Source of the DNA: Actinoallomurus oryzae
Lineage (GTDB): Bacteria > Actinomycetota > Actinomycetes > Streptosporangiales > Streptosporangiaceae
NCBI RefSeq assembly: GCF_039541955.1
Contig: NZ_BAABHF010000064.1
Span: forward strand, 3,024 to 67,023
Length of the DNA stretch: 64,000 nt
Reading direction: 5' to 3'
Shown piece after piece: positions 35,897 through 44,896 of the stretch; position 1 is the first letter of the stretch; each line of letters opens with the position of its first letter. The notes beneath the pieces are model-generated. The model saw only the letters and a list, made by a program, of their open reading frames with translations, was not told where the DNA came from and did no database searches. The position numbers and the translations under genes were made by a program.

Positions 35897-35937
35897 CGAC
35901 GGCCCGGTGCACGCCTCGTGCGTCCACCGGGCCGTCG
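35897..35937 (+). terminator. 13-bp hairpin after rbpA
   Basis: CGACGGCCCGGTG (35897-35909) pairs perfectly with CACCGGGCCGTCG (35925-35937) around a 15-base loop. It starts 9 bp after the rbpA stop and has no U-tract. It probably ends the gap-to-rbpA group. Confidence 0.8.
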
Positions 35938-35990
35938 CCGTTGATGCCTGTCCCACCGCCAGGCACCGCGCCGGCCTCTAGTGTGGGGGC

Positions 35991-36407
35991 GTGAGCCGGT
36001 GGACCTGTCCGGAGTGCGACCGCGAGTTCGGGCGTGCCGGGCAGTCGCACGTGTGCGTGCCCGGCTGCACGGTCGATGAGTGCTTCGCCCCGTGGCCCGA
36101 GAGCTACCGGGAGATCTACGACCGGGTGGTCGATCACCTTGCCACGCTGGGACCCGTCCACGCCGACGCGGTCGGGGTCGGGGTCTTCCTCAAGAGCGAC
36201 CGCAAGCTCGCCGAGGTACGCCCCAAGGCCCGGTCGCTCAACCTCTGGCTGTTCCTGCCGCGCCCGGTCGAGCACCCGCGGATCGCGCGCCGCCTGCCCG
36301 TCTCCGGCGACCGTACGATGCACGTCCTGAAGTTGCTGGACCCCGCCGACGTCGACGACCAGGTCTGTGCCTGGCTCGGCGAGTCCTTCGACGCCGCCAC
36401 TGACTGA
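35991..36407 (+). CDS. DUF5655-like small protein with N-terminal Cys-His motif
   Basis: A 138-residue protein. Residues 5-21 carry C-P-E-C...H-x-C (WTCPECDREFGRAGQSHVC), a likely zinc finger. The C-terminal part (HADAVGVGVFLKSDRKLAEVRPKARSLNLWLFLPR) matches the small DUF5655 domain often found alone or fused to nucleic-acid-related proteins. GTG 35991 is the start. No function is known. It lies between the rbpA terminator and the ZTP riboswitch of glyA. Confidence 0.78.
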   Translation: MSRWTCPECDREFGRAGQSHVCVPGCTVDECFAPWPESYREIYDRVVDHLATLGPVHADAVGVGVFLKSDRKLAEVRPKARSLNLWLFLPRPVEHPRIARRLPVSGDRTMHVLKLLDPADVDDQVCAWLGESFDAATD

Positions 36408-36430
36408 TCCGCGGGCGGCTACCATGGGTG

Positions 36431-36503
36431 GCCTCGCGACTGGCGCGTCGAGGTGGAGTTCACCACCGGGGAGCGAAGCAGTCCGGCACCGCGCGCCTGG
36501 GTG
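36431..36503 (+). promoter_or_regulatory. ZTP (pfl) riboswitch upstream of glyA
   Basis: The glyA leader carries the pfl/ZTP consensus. The 5' P1 strand GCCTCGC (36431-36437) leads into GACTGGCG. A P2 hairpin GGTGG (36452-36456)/CCACC (36463-36467) is followed by CCGGGGAGCGAAGC, whose GCGAAGC (36473-36479) pairs with P1 with one mismatch. The conserved 3' pseudoknot element GCGCCTGGGTG (36493-36503) follows. ZTP riboswitches sense ZMP/ZTP, which build up when 10-formyl-tetrahydrofolate is short, and activate one-carbon genes such as glyA. The ribosome site AAGGAGG (36515-36521) is 12 bases after the aptamer, so control of translation is likely. Confidence 0.87.
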
Positions 36504-36525
36504 TCTGGAGCCGCAAGGAGGCTTC

Positions 36526-37791
<1,266 letters not shown>

Positions 37792-37804
37792 CACGGCGAC
37801 GCCG

Positions 37805-37836
37805 GCGCGGGCGGGCCCGGCGGGTCCCGCCCGCGC
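37805..37836 (+). terminator. 11-bp hairpin after glyA
   Basis: GCGCGGGCGGG (37805-37815) pairs perfectly with CCCGCCCGCGC (37826-37836), loop of 10, starting 13 bp after the glyA stop. It separates glyA from the NTPase locus. Confidence 0.75.
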
Positions 37837-37892
37837 GAACGGCCGGGGCTCTCAAGGCCGTATGAGGCAAGACCCCGCGCGTCCCTGGGTGG

Positions 37893-39089
37893 ATGACGGA
37901 TGATGTCGGCGTGTCCCGACATGACGCCCGTACCGCACCCTCCCCGGCGAAGGGACACGCGAGTCCGTACGCGACCGGCGGTGGCGGGACGGTGCTGGAG
38001 CACGCCTACGGTGCGCTCCTGCTCGCCGCGTTGCTCCAGCGGAGTCCGGTACGCGGCCTCGGCGACGACGTCACCCCGGTCGCCGTGGAGTTCCAGCAGG
38101 GGGCCGACCACGCGGTCGACGACCTTCTCGTGGTCGGGGAGTGCCCCACCGGGACCAGACGGCTTTCGATCGGGGTCCGCCGCGCCCCGACGGTCGGCGC
38201 CGGCAGCTCCGCGTTCGTCGGCCTGCTGGCCGACTACCTGCGCCTGCTCGTGCGCCGGTACGACGACATCGACGCCGACCGCTGGCGGCTGGGCCTCGCC
38301 GTCGCCGCACCGCACCCCGCGTCGGCGGAGGTGGCGACGCTGGCGTGGATCGCCCGCCGGCAGCGTTCCGACGAGCGGTTCCGTGCGGCCGTGGCCGCGC
38401 CGCGTGCGACGACGGGCAAGGTCCGGCAGCGGCTGCGCGGCCTCGACGCGGCGGTCGCGGCGGCGGCCACCGAGGCCGGGATCCACGCCCGAGGCCCCGG
38501 AGAGCTGACCTGGCCGCTGCTCCGCGCACTCCGGATCATCCACCTGTCCCTCGAAGGCGACGATCCCGCCGACCGCTCCCGCGTCGTCACCGACCTCATA
38601 CGCGTCACCGGCGACGCCACGTCGGCCACCGACCTTGTGGCGGCAGCTTCTCGAGCTGTCGGCGGGCTACGCCCAGGCCGCCGCGACGGTCGACCGCCGT
38701 CTGCTCCTCCGCGACCTCGGCACCCGGATCGGCCGGGGCGCCGCCGGCGGCCGGGAGGCGGAACCGGCCGCCGTCCTGGTGGCCGAGGCCGACCCGCGGC
38801 GGCTCGGCGTGCACGCCTCGATCCGCGTCGACGGCGGCGACCTGCCGTCCTATGTCCCGCGCGATGTCGACGACGGCGAGAAGGGCGTCCGTGCGCTGGT
38901 GACCAAGGCGGCCGGCCAGGGCGGATTCGTGCTGCTCGCCGGGGGTTCCTCGGCCGGCAAGACCCGCTGCGCCTACGAAGCCGTCCGCGCCGTGTGCCCG
39001 GACTGGTACCTGGTCCATCCGTCCGGCCCGGCGGAGGCCGCCGGGCCGGCCGCCCGTCCGCCTCGCCGCACGGTTGTGTGGCTGGATGA
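37893..39089 (+). CDS. N-terminal part of a frame-split STAND-like NTPase
   Basis: The frame is open for 398 codons, but protein-like sequence ends near residue 248 (ATSATDLVAAA); beyond it the product is Arg/Pro-rich and runs out of frame over the downstream ORF. The real part (start ATG 37893, GTG 37911 or a GTG near 37995) contains VLEHAYGALLLAALLQ, a compact alpha/beta stretch VDDLLVVGECPTGTRR and LSIGVRRAP, then helices. The D-D...x-V-R-R pattern resembles the core of PD-(D/E)xK-type effector domains with the catalytic Lys replaced by Arg. At CTT (38634-38636) one extra base would shift into the frame of the next entry. Read as one gene the protein would be about 1,350 residues. Confidence 0.6.
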   Translation: MTDDVGVSRHDARTAPSPAKGHASPYATGGGGTVLEHAYGALLLAALLQRSPVRGLGDDVTPVAVEFQQGADHAVDDLLVVGECPTGTRRLSIGVRRAPTVGAGSSAFVGLLADYLRLLVRRYDDIDADRWRLGLAVAAPHPASAEVATLAWIARRQRSDERFRAAVAAPRATTGKVRQRLRGLDAAVAAAATEAGIHARGPGELTWPLLRALRIIHLSLEGDDPADRSRVVTDLIRVTGDATSATDLVAAASRAVGGLRPGRRDGRPPSAPPRPRHPDRPGRRRRPGGGTGRRPGGRGRPAAARRARLDPRRRRRPAVLCPARCRRRREGRPCAGDQGGRPGRIRAARRGFLGRQDPLRLRSRPRRVPGLVPGPSVRPGGGRRAGRPSASPHGCVAG

Positions 39090-41940
39090 GATCCAGCGCT
39101 ACCTCGGCGAGCAGGGGCTGACGGGTGCCGTCGTACGCGGGCTGCTGGACGCGCCGTCGCCGGTCGTGATCATCGGGACGATCCGGGCGGACTCCTACCT
39201 GGAGTTCACCAGGCCGCCGGCCGCCGGCGGCTCCGATCGCCACGCTCACGAGCGCGACGTTCTCGGCCTGGCCGAGGTCGTCCACGTCGGAGACGAGTTC
39301 AGTGCGGCCGAGCGGAGCCGTGCCGAGGCCGTCGCCGGCACCGACCTGCTTCTCGCCACGGCTCTCTACACCGACGGCCACGGGGTCACGCAGAACCTCG
39401 TGGCGGCGCCGCGGCTCGTCCGGCAATGGGAGATCGCCAGGGCGGCGCACCCGTACGCCTGGGCGATACTCTCGGCCGCCGTCGACCTACGGACGCTGGG
39501 AGCGGAGTCTCCCCTGCCGGAAGCGCTGCTGCGCGATGCCGCTCCGGGCTACTGCACGGAACGGCAGCGGGCCGAGGCCCCCGCCGACTGGTTCGAACGC
39601 GGCCTCGCGTACGCGACCCGGGAGCTGGGCGGTGCCGCCGCCGCGCTGTCGCCCGTCGGCGGCCCGGAGATGGGGCACACGGCCGGATACAAGATCGCTG
39701 ACTACCTGTGGGAGAACGTGGGGCCGACACGCGGCGCGCGGCGCGTCCCGGCCGGCGTCTGGGACGCCGCCCTGGCCCACCTGGAGAACCCCGGCGACGT
39801 GTTCCGGGTGGCGCGGAGCGCGAGCGCGCGGATGCTGTACCGGTACGCGATACCCCTGTACCGGCGTGCGGCCGACGCCGGTGATCTTCGAGCCGCGGAG
39901 GCATGGGCCGTCCACACCGGCGATCCCGCCGGGCTGGCCCGCCTGCGGGCCCGCGTCGACACGGAGGAGGCGCCCTTCGACGACTTCCGGCGAGCCGCCG
40001 GGCCCGCCTCAGACCTAGCGGAGGCGTTCATACGGCTCGGCAGGCCGGATCGGCTCCGTGCGCTGCACCGCCGGGCCGCGGGATCCGGCCACGGCTGGGA
40101 GCTGGGCGAGCGGTTCGCTCAGATGCTGGCCGACCGCGGCGCCGTCGACGAGCTCCGGGCGCTCGCGGACCGGGGCGATGACTCCGCCGCCCGGTGGCTC
40201 GCGAACCTCCTCGCCCGGCGGCGCGACCCCGGCGAGCTGCGTGCGCGTGCCCGGATCGAGACCGGCGTCGTCCACCCCGTCGCGGCGTCGTATGGTCGCC
40301 AGACGGCCGCGCGCGAGCGGCTGACGGAGTACCTGATACGCCGTGGCGAGCTCGGGGAGGTGGCGAGAAGAGCGGATGGGCTCGCCGCCGCGCGGCTGTT
40401 CAAGGTGCTCCGCGCCCGCGGTGATGTGCCCGGGATGCGGCGTCTCTGCGATGAGCACGGCGGCCGGTTCGCGGAGGAACTGGCCGAGGTGCTCGCTCAT
40501 CGGGACGACGGCGAAGGGTTGCTGTCGCTGGCCGCGAACGCGTCGGGGTCGTTTCTCCTCGGACTGGCGATGGTGCTGCGGGACCGCGGCGTCATCGACG
40601 AGCTCCGGGCCTTCTCCGCGTACGACGAGAACGGCCCGGGCTGGCTGCCCGACATCCTCGCCGACCGCGGTGAGTCGGCCGCGCTCGCGGAGTACGCGGC
40701 CGAGAGCGTATGGGGTGTCTTCGCGCTCTCGACCGTGCTCGGATGCCGTGGTGACCTGGCCGGGCTCCGCGCGCTCGCCGACGGGGACATCGACGAGCTG
40801 GGGGAGCCCCGGCTGCACGACTTCCTGCTCCATCGCGGTGCCTTCGACGAACTGGAGTCCAGGGCTCGTGCCGGCGACACCACGGCCGCCCGCCGGCTGG
40901 CGTACGCGTTCGCCGACCGCGGTGACGTCGACCGGGCGCTGCGCCTTCTGCGGGACCACGGCGACACGTACGACGCGCGGATCACCCGGGAAGACCTGGC
41001 CGTCGACCTCGACCGGCTCACCGCCGAGGCCGACGACGGCGACGACGAGGCCGCCGGCCGGCTGGCGACCGCCCTGGTGCGGCGCGGAGAGTTCGACCGG
41101 CTGAGAGACCGTGCCGACGGCGGCGACGAGACCGCCTCCCGCCACCTCGCCGACGCCCTCGTCGACCGCGACGAACTCGACGGATTGCGTTCCCTGGCCG
41201 ACGGAGGCCATCGGTACGCCGCCGAGCGGCTCGCCGACGTCCTGGTCCACCGAGGCCGGACCGACGAACTCGCCGCCCGCGCCGACGACGGCGATCCGGT
41301 GGCGGCCCGGCGGCTCTTCGAATGCCTGGTCAACCGCCGTGACCTGGACGCGCTGCGCCGTCGCGCGGAGGCCGGAGACGCCATGGCGGGAGAGCGCCTG
41401 AGCAGGATGGCCGCCGCTCGCGGCGACATCGACCGGCTACGCGCGGAGGCCGGACGCGACCTCCGCGCGGCGGAGCGGCTGGCCAAGGTCCTCGCCGACC
41501 GCGGCGAGATCGACGAGCTGGAGGCGCTCGTCGACGGCGGCGGCTACCTGTTGCGGGATCGGCTGGCCGGGCTCCTGGCTGACCGCGGTGAGATCGACCG
41601 GCTGCGTGCCCGCGCCACCGCCGGCGACCCGTACGCGCAGGAGGTCCTCGCCGAGGTCCTCGCCGACCGTGGTGACATCGACGAACTGCGTGCCCGCGTC
41701 GCGCGGGACCCGGGCGAACACCTGGCCGCCCAGTGCCTGGCCGAGCTGCTCGTCCAGCGAGAACGCCTCGCCGAGGCCCAGCGGATCCTGCTGGAACAGG
41801 TCTCCCTCGGCAACCGGCGCGCCGCCCAGTGGCTGCCGGAGCTGCTGGTCCGGCGCGGGCGGCACGAGGAGGCGCGGCGGCTCGCGCGCTACGGGCTCGA
41901 CACCGACGGGTCCATCGCCGCTCCGCCAGAAGCCCGATGA
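38635..41940 (+). CDS. STAND-like P-loop NTPase with long 28-residue repeat array
   Basis: A 1101-codon frame beginning at a TTG inside the preceding ORF; its first residues WRQLLELSAGY continue that ORF's fold in the +1 frame. Walker A is GGSSAGKT (103-110), Walker B VVWLDEIQRY (147-156, D151-E152), and a sensor-like GTIRADSY is at 181-188. A helical region runs to about 400, then helix-pair repeats to about 1085, of which seven near the end have a 27-28-residue period (A-x-x-G-D...A-A-x-x-L-A-x-x-L-A-D-R-G-D-I-D-E-L-R-A-R). The layout of effector, NTPase and repeat sensor is that of STAND-type signalling or immune proteins. No signal peptide. Neighbours are housekeeping genes, so context gives no partner. 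The function is not known to me. Confidence 0.8.
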   Translation: MWRQLLELSAGYAQAAATVDRRLLLRDLGTRIGRGAAGGREAEPAAVLVAEADPRRLGVHASIRVDGGDLPSYVPRDVDDGEKGVRALVTKAAGQGGFVLLAGGSSAGKTRCAYEAVRAVCPDWYLVHPSGPAEAAGPAARPPRRTVVWLDEIQRYLGEQGLTGAVVRGLLDAPSPVVIIGTIRADSYLEFTRPPAAGGSDRHAHERDVLGLAEVVHVGDEFSAAERSRAEAVAGTDLLLATALYTDGHGVTQNLVAAPRLVRQWEIARAAHPYAWAILSAAVDLRTLGAESPLPEALLRDAAPGYCTERQRAEAPADWFERGLAYATRELGGAAAALSPVGGPEMGHTAGYKIADYLWENVGPTRGARRVPAGVWDAALAHLENPGDVFRVARSASARMLYRYAIPLYRRAADAGDLRAAEAWAVHTGDPAGLARLRARVDTEEAPFDDFRRAAGPASDLAEAFIRLGRPDRLRALHRRAAGSGHGWELGERFAQMLADRGAVDELRALADRGDDSAARWLANLLARRRDPGELRARARIETGVVHPVAASYGRQTAARERLTEYLIRRGELGEVARRADGLAAARLFKVLRARGDVPGMRRLCDEHGGRFAEELAEVLAHRDDGEGLLSLAANASGSFLLGLAMVLRDRGVIDELRAFSAYDENGPGWLPDILADRGESAALAEYAAESVWGVFALSTVLGCRGDLAGLRALADGDIDELGEPRLHDFLLHRGAFDELESRARAGDTTAARRLAYAFADRGDVDRALRLLRDHGDTYDARITREDLAVDLDRLTAEADDGDDEAAGRLATALVRRGEFDRLRDRADGGDETASRHLADALVDRDELDGLRSLADGGHRYAAERLADVLVHRGRTDELAARADDGDPVAARRLFECLVNRRDLDALRRRAEAGDAMAGERLSRMAAARGDIDRLRAEAGRDLRAAERLAKVLADRGEIDELEALVDGGGYLLRDRLAGLLADRGEIDRLRARATAGDPYAQEVLAEVLADRGDIDELRARVARDPGEHLAAQCLAELLVQRERLAEAQRILLEQVSLGNRRAAQWLPELLVRRGRHEEARRLARYGLDTDGSIAAPPEAR
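41113..41697 (+). repeat. Seven tandem 27-28-residue (about 84-bp) coding repeats
   Basis: Within the NTPase gene, seven consecutive units follow the pattern A-x-x-G-D-x-x-A-A-x-x-L-A-x-x-L-A-D-R-G-x-I-D-E-L-R-A-R. Examples are ADDGDPVAARRLFECL and ATAGDPYAQEVLAEVL, with six units of 28 codons and one of 27. More divergent units extend upstream to about 39900. The period is shorter than TPR (34) or Sel1 (36-44) repeats. Each unit would form a short helix pair. Confidence 0.75.
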
Positions 41941-41968
41941 CGCGTCAGGGGGGGATCGCCGCGGCGCC

Positions 41969-42604
41969 CTAGGAGGCCGGGCCGGGGTCCCAGGAGGGCG
42001 GCGCCTCGCCGTCCGGGACGCCGACGCGGAACACGCGCAGCTGCAAGGCGAGCGCGGAGTAGTAGCCGACGAGGGTGACGAGCTCCACCACGGCGGCCCG
42101 GCCGAGCGACGCCGTCGCCTCGGCGAACATCGGGGCGGACAGGTCGCCGTCGGCGGCGAGCGCGCGGGCCGTCTCGTGGACGATCCGCTCCCGCGCGTCG
42201 GCCAGGACCGGGTCCGCGCCGGTCCGCAGGGCGGTCAGCTCGTCCTCGGTTAGTCCCGCCCGGCGGCCGATGCGCTCGTGTGCGTACCACTCGTAGTCCG
42301 AGCGGAGCCGCGCCGCGACGACGAGCGTCGCGATCTCCCGTTCGCGCTTGGTGAAGCTCGTACGGAACCGCAGCGCGGCGCCCAGCTCCTGGAGCGGGTC
42401 GCCGACGGCCGGGCTGTAGAGCATGGCGTTGAACGGGCCGAGCAGCCGCCCCTCCTCGTCGACGAACGAGAACACGTTCGCCGGCCGGGGGCCGCCGACG
42501 ATCGCCTGGTAGACGTCGCGCTGCTCGTCGCTCAGATCGTCCGGATGCAGGGAGGGAAGGCGCGGCTCGTCGATCACGGACAGCACCGTATCGTGGCGCG
42601 GCAC
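41969..42604 (-). CDS. Carboxymuconolactone decarboxylase/AhpD-like protein
   Basis: A 211-residue all-helical protein of the CMD/AhpD-like superfamily. The core runs from LGAALRFRTSFTKREREIATLVVAARLRSDYEWYAHERIGRR; the redox C-x-x-C of true AhpD is absent (no Cys in the product). It is therefore more like the decarboxylase or structural branch than a peroxidase. GTG 42604 gives the longest form; GTG 42577 (VIDEPRLPSLHPDDL) starts closer to the family N-terminus and may be correct. It converges with the NTPase gene and is divergent from the clpP-like gene. Confidence 0.8.
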   Translation of the reverse strand: MPRHDTVLSVIDEPRLPSLHPDDLSDEQRDVYQAIVGGPRPANVFSFVDEEGRLLGPFNAMLYSPAVGDPLQELGAALRFRTSFTKREREIATLVVAARLRSDYEWYAHERIGRRAGLTEDELTALRTGADPVLADARERIVHETARALAADGDLSAPMFAEATASLGRAAVVELVTLVGYYSALALQLRVFRVGVPDGEAPPSWDPGPAS

Positions 42605-42697
42605 GGCCGATCCGCGTACGGCGCAGTGACGGGGGAGGCGGGGGCCGGACTATCGTCGAGGGCGGAACCTTCCGGCCGGATGAGAGGGATGGTCACC

Positions 42698-43324
42698 ATG
42701 ACAGTGCCGTCGTTTCCGCCCGAGTTCCCCTGGGAGCCGTCGCGACCGGAGCCCCGGCGCGATCCCCTCGACCTGCCCCAGCGAGGTCCGCAGACCGGGC
42801 CGAGCGCCGCCGACCTGCTGTTCGACCGGCGCATCGTGCTGGCGAACGGCCGGATCGACGGTGACCTCGCGACCGACCTGTCCGCGCGGTTGATCATGCT
42901 CGACGGCAGTGGCGACGGGCCGATCGCCCTGCACCTGCGCGCCCCGGACGCCGACCTGGAGGCCGCGTTCGCGGTGGCCGACACGATGGGCGTCCTGTCC
43001 TGCCCGGTGAACGTCGTGGTGATCGGCCAGGCGGGCGGGCCCGCCCTGCTGATCCTGGCCGCCGGCCGCAGCCGCGAGATGACGCCGCACGCGACCCTCC
43101 TGCTGACCGAGCCGGGCACCGAGACCGGCGGCGCGGCCTCCGACGTCGCGATCCACGAGGAGGAGTACCGGCGGAAGGTCGACGCGTACTACATCCGGCT
43201 CGCCGAGGTCACCGGCCGTGAGGTGGACGAGATCCGCGACGACGCGCGGGAGGGCCGCATGTTCACCGCCGAGCAGGCGCGGGAGTACGGCCTCATCCAG
43301 GCGATCGCCGGCCATCGCCCCTGA
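42698..43324 (+). CDS. ClpP-like protein lacking catalytic Ser and His (predicted pseudoprotease)
   Basis: A 208-residue protein with the ClpP/crotonase fold: LFDRRIVLANGRIDGDLATDLSARLIMLD, then the position of the catalytic serine reads GQAGGPALLILAAG (G in place of S in GQAASMGA). The His position reads ATLLLTEPG (T in place of H), while the Asp region TGREVDEIRDDA keeps its D. The handle helix and TAEQAREYGLIQAI end are ClpP-like. It probably has no peptidase activity and might join ClpP rings as a regulatory subunit. ATG 42698 is 9 bases after GAGAGGG; ATGs at 42680 and 42689 are less well placed. No clpX or second clpP is adjacent. Confidence 0.87.
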   Translation: MTVPSFPPEFPWEPSRPEPRRDPLDLPQRGPQTGPSAADLLFDRRIVLANGRIDGDLATDLSARLIMLDGSGDGPIALHLRAPDADLEAAFAVADTMGVLSCPVNVVVIGQAGGPALLILAAGRSREMTPHATLLLTEPGTETGGAASDVAIHEEEYRRKVDAYYIRLAEVTGREVDEIRDDAREGRMFTAEQAREYGLIQAIAGHRP

Positions 43325-43349
43325 TCACGGCCGAAGCGGCACGAGGAGG

Positions 43350-44036
43350 TCACGACTTCAGCAGGGCGCAGTCGCCGCACAGGCCACCGCCGGGGACGCG
43401 GTAGTACAGGCAGCAGCTCCGCCGCCGGAAGCCCTGGGACCCGAGGTCACCCGTGCCGCGCAGCGGCGGTGTCTCCAGCAGTTCCCGTACGAGCCCGGCG
43501 CCCGGTGCCGAACTCCCCGGACGCGCGCCGGCCAGCACGGTGAGCGCTCCCGCCAGCGCCGACGCGGCGTTGCCCCACAGCAGGCCCTCCGCGACCGGGG
43601 TCACCGCGCGGAGCGCGGCCACCAGCGGGCCCAGGTGGCGGTCGATCACGACCCGGTGCACGGCGGAGGCGTCCGCGGCGAGCCCGGCCACCTCGGGCGC
43701 CGCCAGCAGCACCGGGCCCGGCGAGGCCGCGCGCCAGTACGTGCGGGCCGGGTCCAGGTCGGGGACCACGCCGTGCTCCACCGCCGTCGCCAGCACCGGC
43801 GACCACAGCCGCCCCGCGATCCCCTGGAACAGCAGCGAGGCCGCGACGCGCTCCTCGCCGGTGCCCAGCCGCGCGCGTGCGGCGGCGATCTGGTCCGGCA
43901 GGGCGCGCCCCGCCAGCTCGGTGAACGGCCGCCAGAGCGGATGCCCGGCGATGCCGGGGTCGGTGTCGAGGGCGAAGAACGGACCGATCCGCGCCACGTC
44001 GGCGAGCGCCGCCGTGAGTTCTGGCCGGTGCTTCAT
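43350..44036 (-). CDS. FhuF-like (2Fe-2S)-binding protein
   Basis: A 228-residue protein ending in the FhuF-type cluster motif CCLYYRVPGGGLCGDC, that is C-C-x10-C-x2-C, which binds a [2Fe-2S] cluster in ferric-siderophore reductases. The rest is helical with no other motif. It probably reduces iron in imported siderophores or is a related ferric reductase, but no siderophore genes are nearby. ATG 44036 is used (GTG 44039 is adjacent). It converges with the clpP-like gene and is divergent from a methyltransferase gene. Confidence 0.85.
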   Translation of the reverse strand: MKHRPELTAALADVARIGPFFALDTDPGIAGHPLWRPFTELAGRALPDQIAAARARLGTGEERVAASLLFQGIAGRLWSPVLATAVEHGVVPDLDPARTYWRAASPGPVLLAAPEVAGLAADASAVHRVVIDRHLGPLVAALRAVTPVAEGLLWGNAASALAGALTVLAGARPGSSAPGAGLVRELLETPPLRGTGDLGSQGFRRRSCCLYYRVPGGGLCGDCALLKS

Positions 44037-44092
44037 CACCGCCCGAGCCTGCCGGTTACGGCCCGGCCGGTCAATTCTGGGACGATTGAGGC

Positions 44093-44830
44093 GTGATCTA
44101 CGACCATCCCCAGGCGTACGAGCTGGCGTGTTCCTTCCGTGACGTCGGTGCCGAGGTGGACGCCCTGCTCGCGTGGGCGGGTCCGGTGCGTACGGTGCTG
44201 GAGCTGGCCGCGGGCCCGGCCGAGCACGCGCGGGAGTTCGCCCGCCGGGGCGTCGCGGCCACCGCCCTGGACCTGAGCCCGGCGATGTGCGCGTACGCGC
44301 GCTCGCGGGGAGAGGGCCTGCCGCTGGAGGTGGTGGAGGCCGACATGACCGGGTTCCGGCTCGGCCGCCGGTTCGACCTGGTCGTCACCATGCTCGACTC
44401 GACCGCGCACCTCATGACGCTGGACGCCTTCGTGGCGTACCTGTCCCACGTCCGCGAGCACCTGGCCGACGACGGGCTGGCGGTCATCGAGATGAGCCAC
44501 CCGGCCGACCGGCTCAGTGAGACCCCGCGCGTGTCCAACGCCTGGACGGTCGGCAAGGACGGCGTGAGCGCGCACATTCGCTGGGGCGAGCCCGGCGACG
44601 AGCTGGATCCGATCACCCAGGTCGTCAATGACCGGGTGACCATCGCGATCGACGGCGGTGAGGTGATCCAGGGCGTCGTGCCCTACCGCTTCTGGACCGC
44701 GACCGAGCTCCAGGCCGCCATCCGCCTCGCGGGCGGCCTCACCGTCGTGGCCCAGTACGGCGACTTCGACGCCGGGGTGTCGCTGGACTCCCCGGACGCC
44801 TGGCGCATGATCACTCTCCTGCGCCGCTAG
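44093..44830 (+). CDS. Class I SAM-dependent methyltransferase
   Basis: A 245-residue methyltransferase. SAM-binding motif I is VLELAAGPAEHAREFA, motif II ATALDLSPAMCAYAR, and further conserved pieces are VEADMTGFRLGRRFDLVVTMLDS and EHLADDGLAVIEM. The C-terminal half is a beta-rich substrate domain of the glycine/sarcosine-like class. The start is GTG 44093. The substrate is unknown. The divergent neighbour encodes the FhuF-like protein, with only 56 bp between the starts. Confidence 0.88.
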   Translation: MIYDHPQAYELACSFRDVGAEVDALLAWAGPVRTVLELAAGPAEHAREFARRGVAATALDLSPAMCAYARSRGEGLPLEVVEADMTGFRLGRRFDLVVTMLDSTAHLMTLDAFVAYLSHVREHLADDGLAVIEMSHPADRLSETPRVSNAWTVGKDGVSAHIRWGEPGDELDPITQVVNDRVTIAIDGGEVIQGVVPYRFWTATELQAAIRLAGGLTVVAQYGDFDAGVSLDSPDAWRMITLLRR

Positions 44831-44896
44831 GGCCGGTCGCGAAAGTGCCCTGTGGGAGCCGTGGACCGACCACGATCCGCCGGATGGACGGCTGCA

